Shown in pieces: positions 6,362 to 6,759 of a stretch of 6,759 nt of DNA. The translations under genes were made by a program, and so were the position numbers. Source of the stretch: Bacillota bacterium (GTDB lineage: Bacteria; Bacillota; Clostridia; Oscillospirales; Ruminococcaceae); NCBI GenBank assembly GCA_023439605.1, contig JAEXNS010000193.1, positions 1-6,759 on the forward strand. Reading direction: 5' to 3'. Below the pieces are notes generated by a model. The model was not told the origin of the DNA, ran no database searches, and worked only from the letters and a program-made list of their open reading frames with translations. Within the stretch, counting starts at the first letter, position 1, and each line of letters starts with the position of its first letter.

Positions 6362-6759
6362 ATGAATTTTAAAAAAATCACTAGCATTTTTGCTGCTGCT
6401 GCTATTGCAATTTCAGCAATTCCATCAAACGGTTTTGGTAATAAAAACGCAGATGTAAACGCACAGATAACACCTTATTATGCATCTGAATACAATATCC
6501 CAGATGTGAAAATTACATCTTCTAGCATTCCTGATTTAGAAGCATTGAAATTTACATCAAATATGACACTAGGTTTTAATTTAGGAAATACTTTTGACGC
6601 CTTTAGTGATACTACTACTATAAGTGAACTTGATTTTGAATCTATGTGGGTTGGCGTTAAAACTACAAAAGCTATGATTGATACAATCAAAGCTGCTGGA
6701 TTTAAAACAATTCGTATACCTGTTTCATGGCATAATCATGTAGATAAAGACTATAAGAT
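6362..6759 (+). CDS. Secreted GH5 (probably GH5_4) endoglucanase, 3' end cut by window
   Basis: The first 132 codons of a secreted glycoside hydrolase family 5 enzyme, likely a beta-1,4-endoglucanase or related beta-glucanase acting outside the cell. An ideal AAGGAGG (6349-6355) lies 6 nt before the ATG. The N-terminus is a signal peptide: basic MNFKK, a hydrophobic core at residues 6-20, then a polar region with a plausible signal peptidase site after VNA (residue 34). The catalytic domain begins near residue 60 with MTLGFNLGNTFDA (68-80), the first beta strand of GH5_4-type barrels, followed by IKAAGFKTIRIPVSWHNHVD (109-128), where R118 and H124 are typically conserved substrate-site residues. 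The catalytic glutamates lie beyond the window, so intactness, linker modules and any dockerin or carbohydrate-binding domain cannot be judged. Subfamily 4 is inferred from these motifs; other GH5 specificities are possible. Confidence 0.88.
   Translation, partial: MNFKKITSIFAAAAIAISAIPSNGFGNKNADVNAQITPYYASEYNIPDVKITSSSIPDLEALKFTSNMTLGFNLGNTFDAFSDTTTISELDFESMWVGVKTTKAMIDTIKAAGFKTIRIPVSWHNHVDKDYK

Overview
The window comes from an AT-rich Gram-positive anaerobe, most likely a plant-polymer-degrading member of the Clostridia (Bacillota). Four things point there: strong AAGGAGG/GAGGTG-type ribosome binding sites, a SecA with a C-terminal zinc-binding SEC-C tail, a half-size ArsP_1-type permease of a kind common in clostridia, and a secreted GH5 cellulase. 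The genus cannot be fixed from this sequence.

Layout. Left edge: the 3' part of a small membrane permease on the + strand. It converges on a DUF1015 gene on the - strand, and one hairpin terminator (519-557) serves both. Next on the - strand is a CPBP (CAAX-type) membrane protease gene, then secA (916 aa). A 355-bp, extremely AT-rich divergent spacer holds the secA promoter (consensus TTGACA-N17-TAAAAT) and an extended -10 promoter for the last gene. That gene is the start of a signal-peptide-bearing GH5 (probably subfamily 4) endoglucanase running off the right edge on the + strand.

The least ordinary part is a pair of related intergenic elements, at 1945-2075 and about 3066-3231. They lie in the same orientation and flank the CPBP gene. 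Both begin with TTACTATTCAGC and share a GC-rich core of 42 nt that is 40/42 identical. The only two core differences fall in a hairpin stem and keep pairing if the + strand is read as RNA (G-U versus A-U and G-C). Copy A is closed by a perfect 13-bp inverted repeat. Copy B ends in three tandem decamers resembling that end. They look like a structured RNA family and/or a MITE-like mobile repeat. I do not recognise them as a known riboswitch or ribozyme.

Functionally, SecA would export the GH5 enzyme, but the two genes are divergent and this is general housekeeping rather than evidence of a dedicated system. The permease, DUF1015 and CPBP genes show no evident pathway link.
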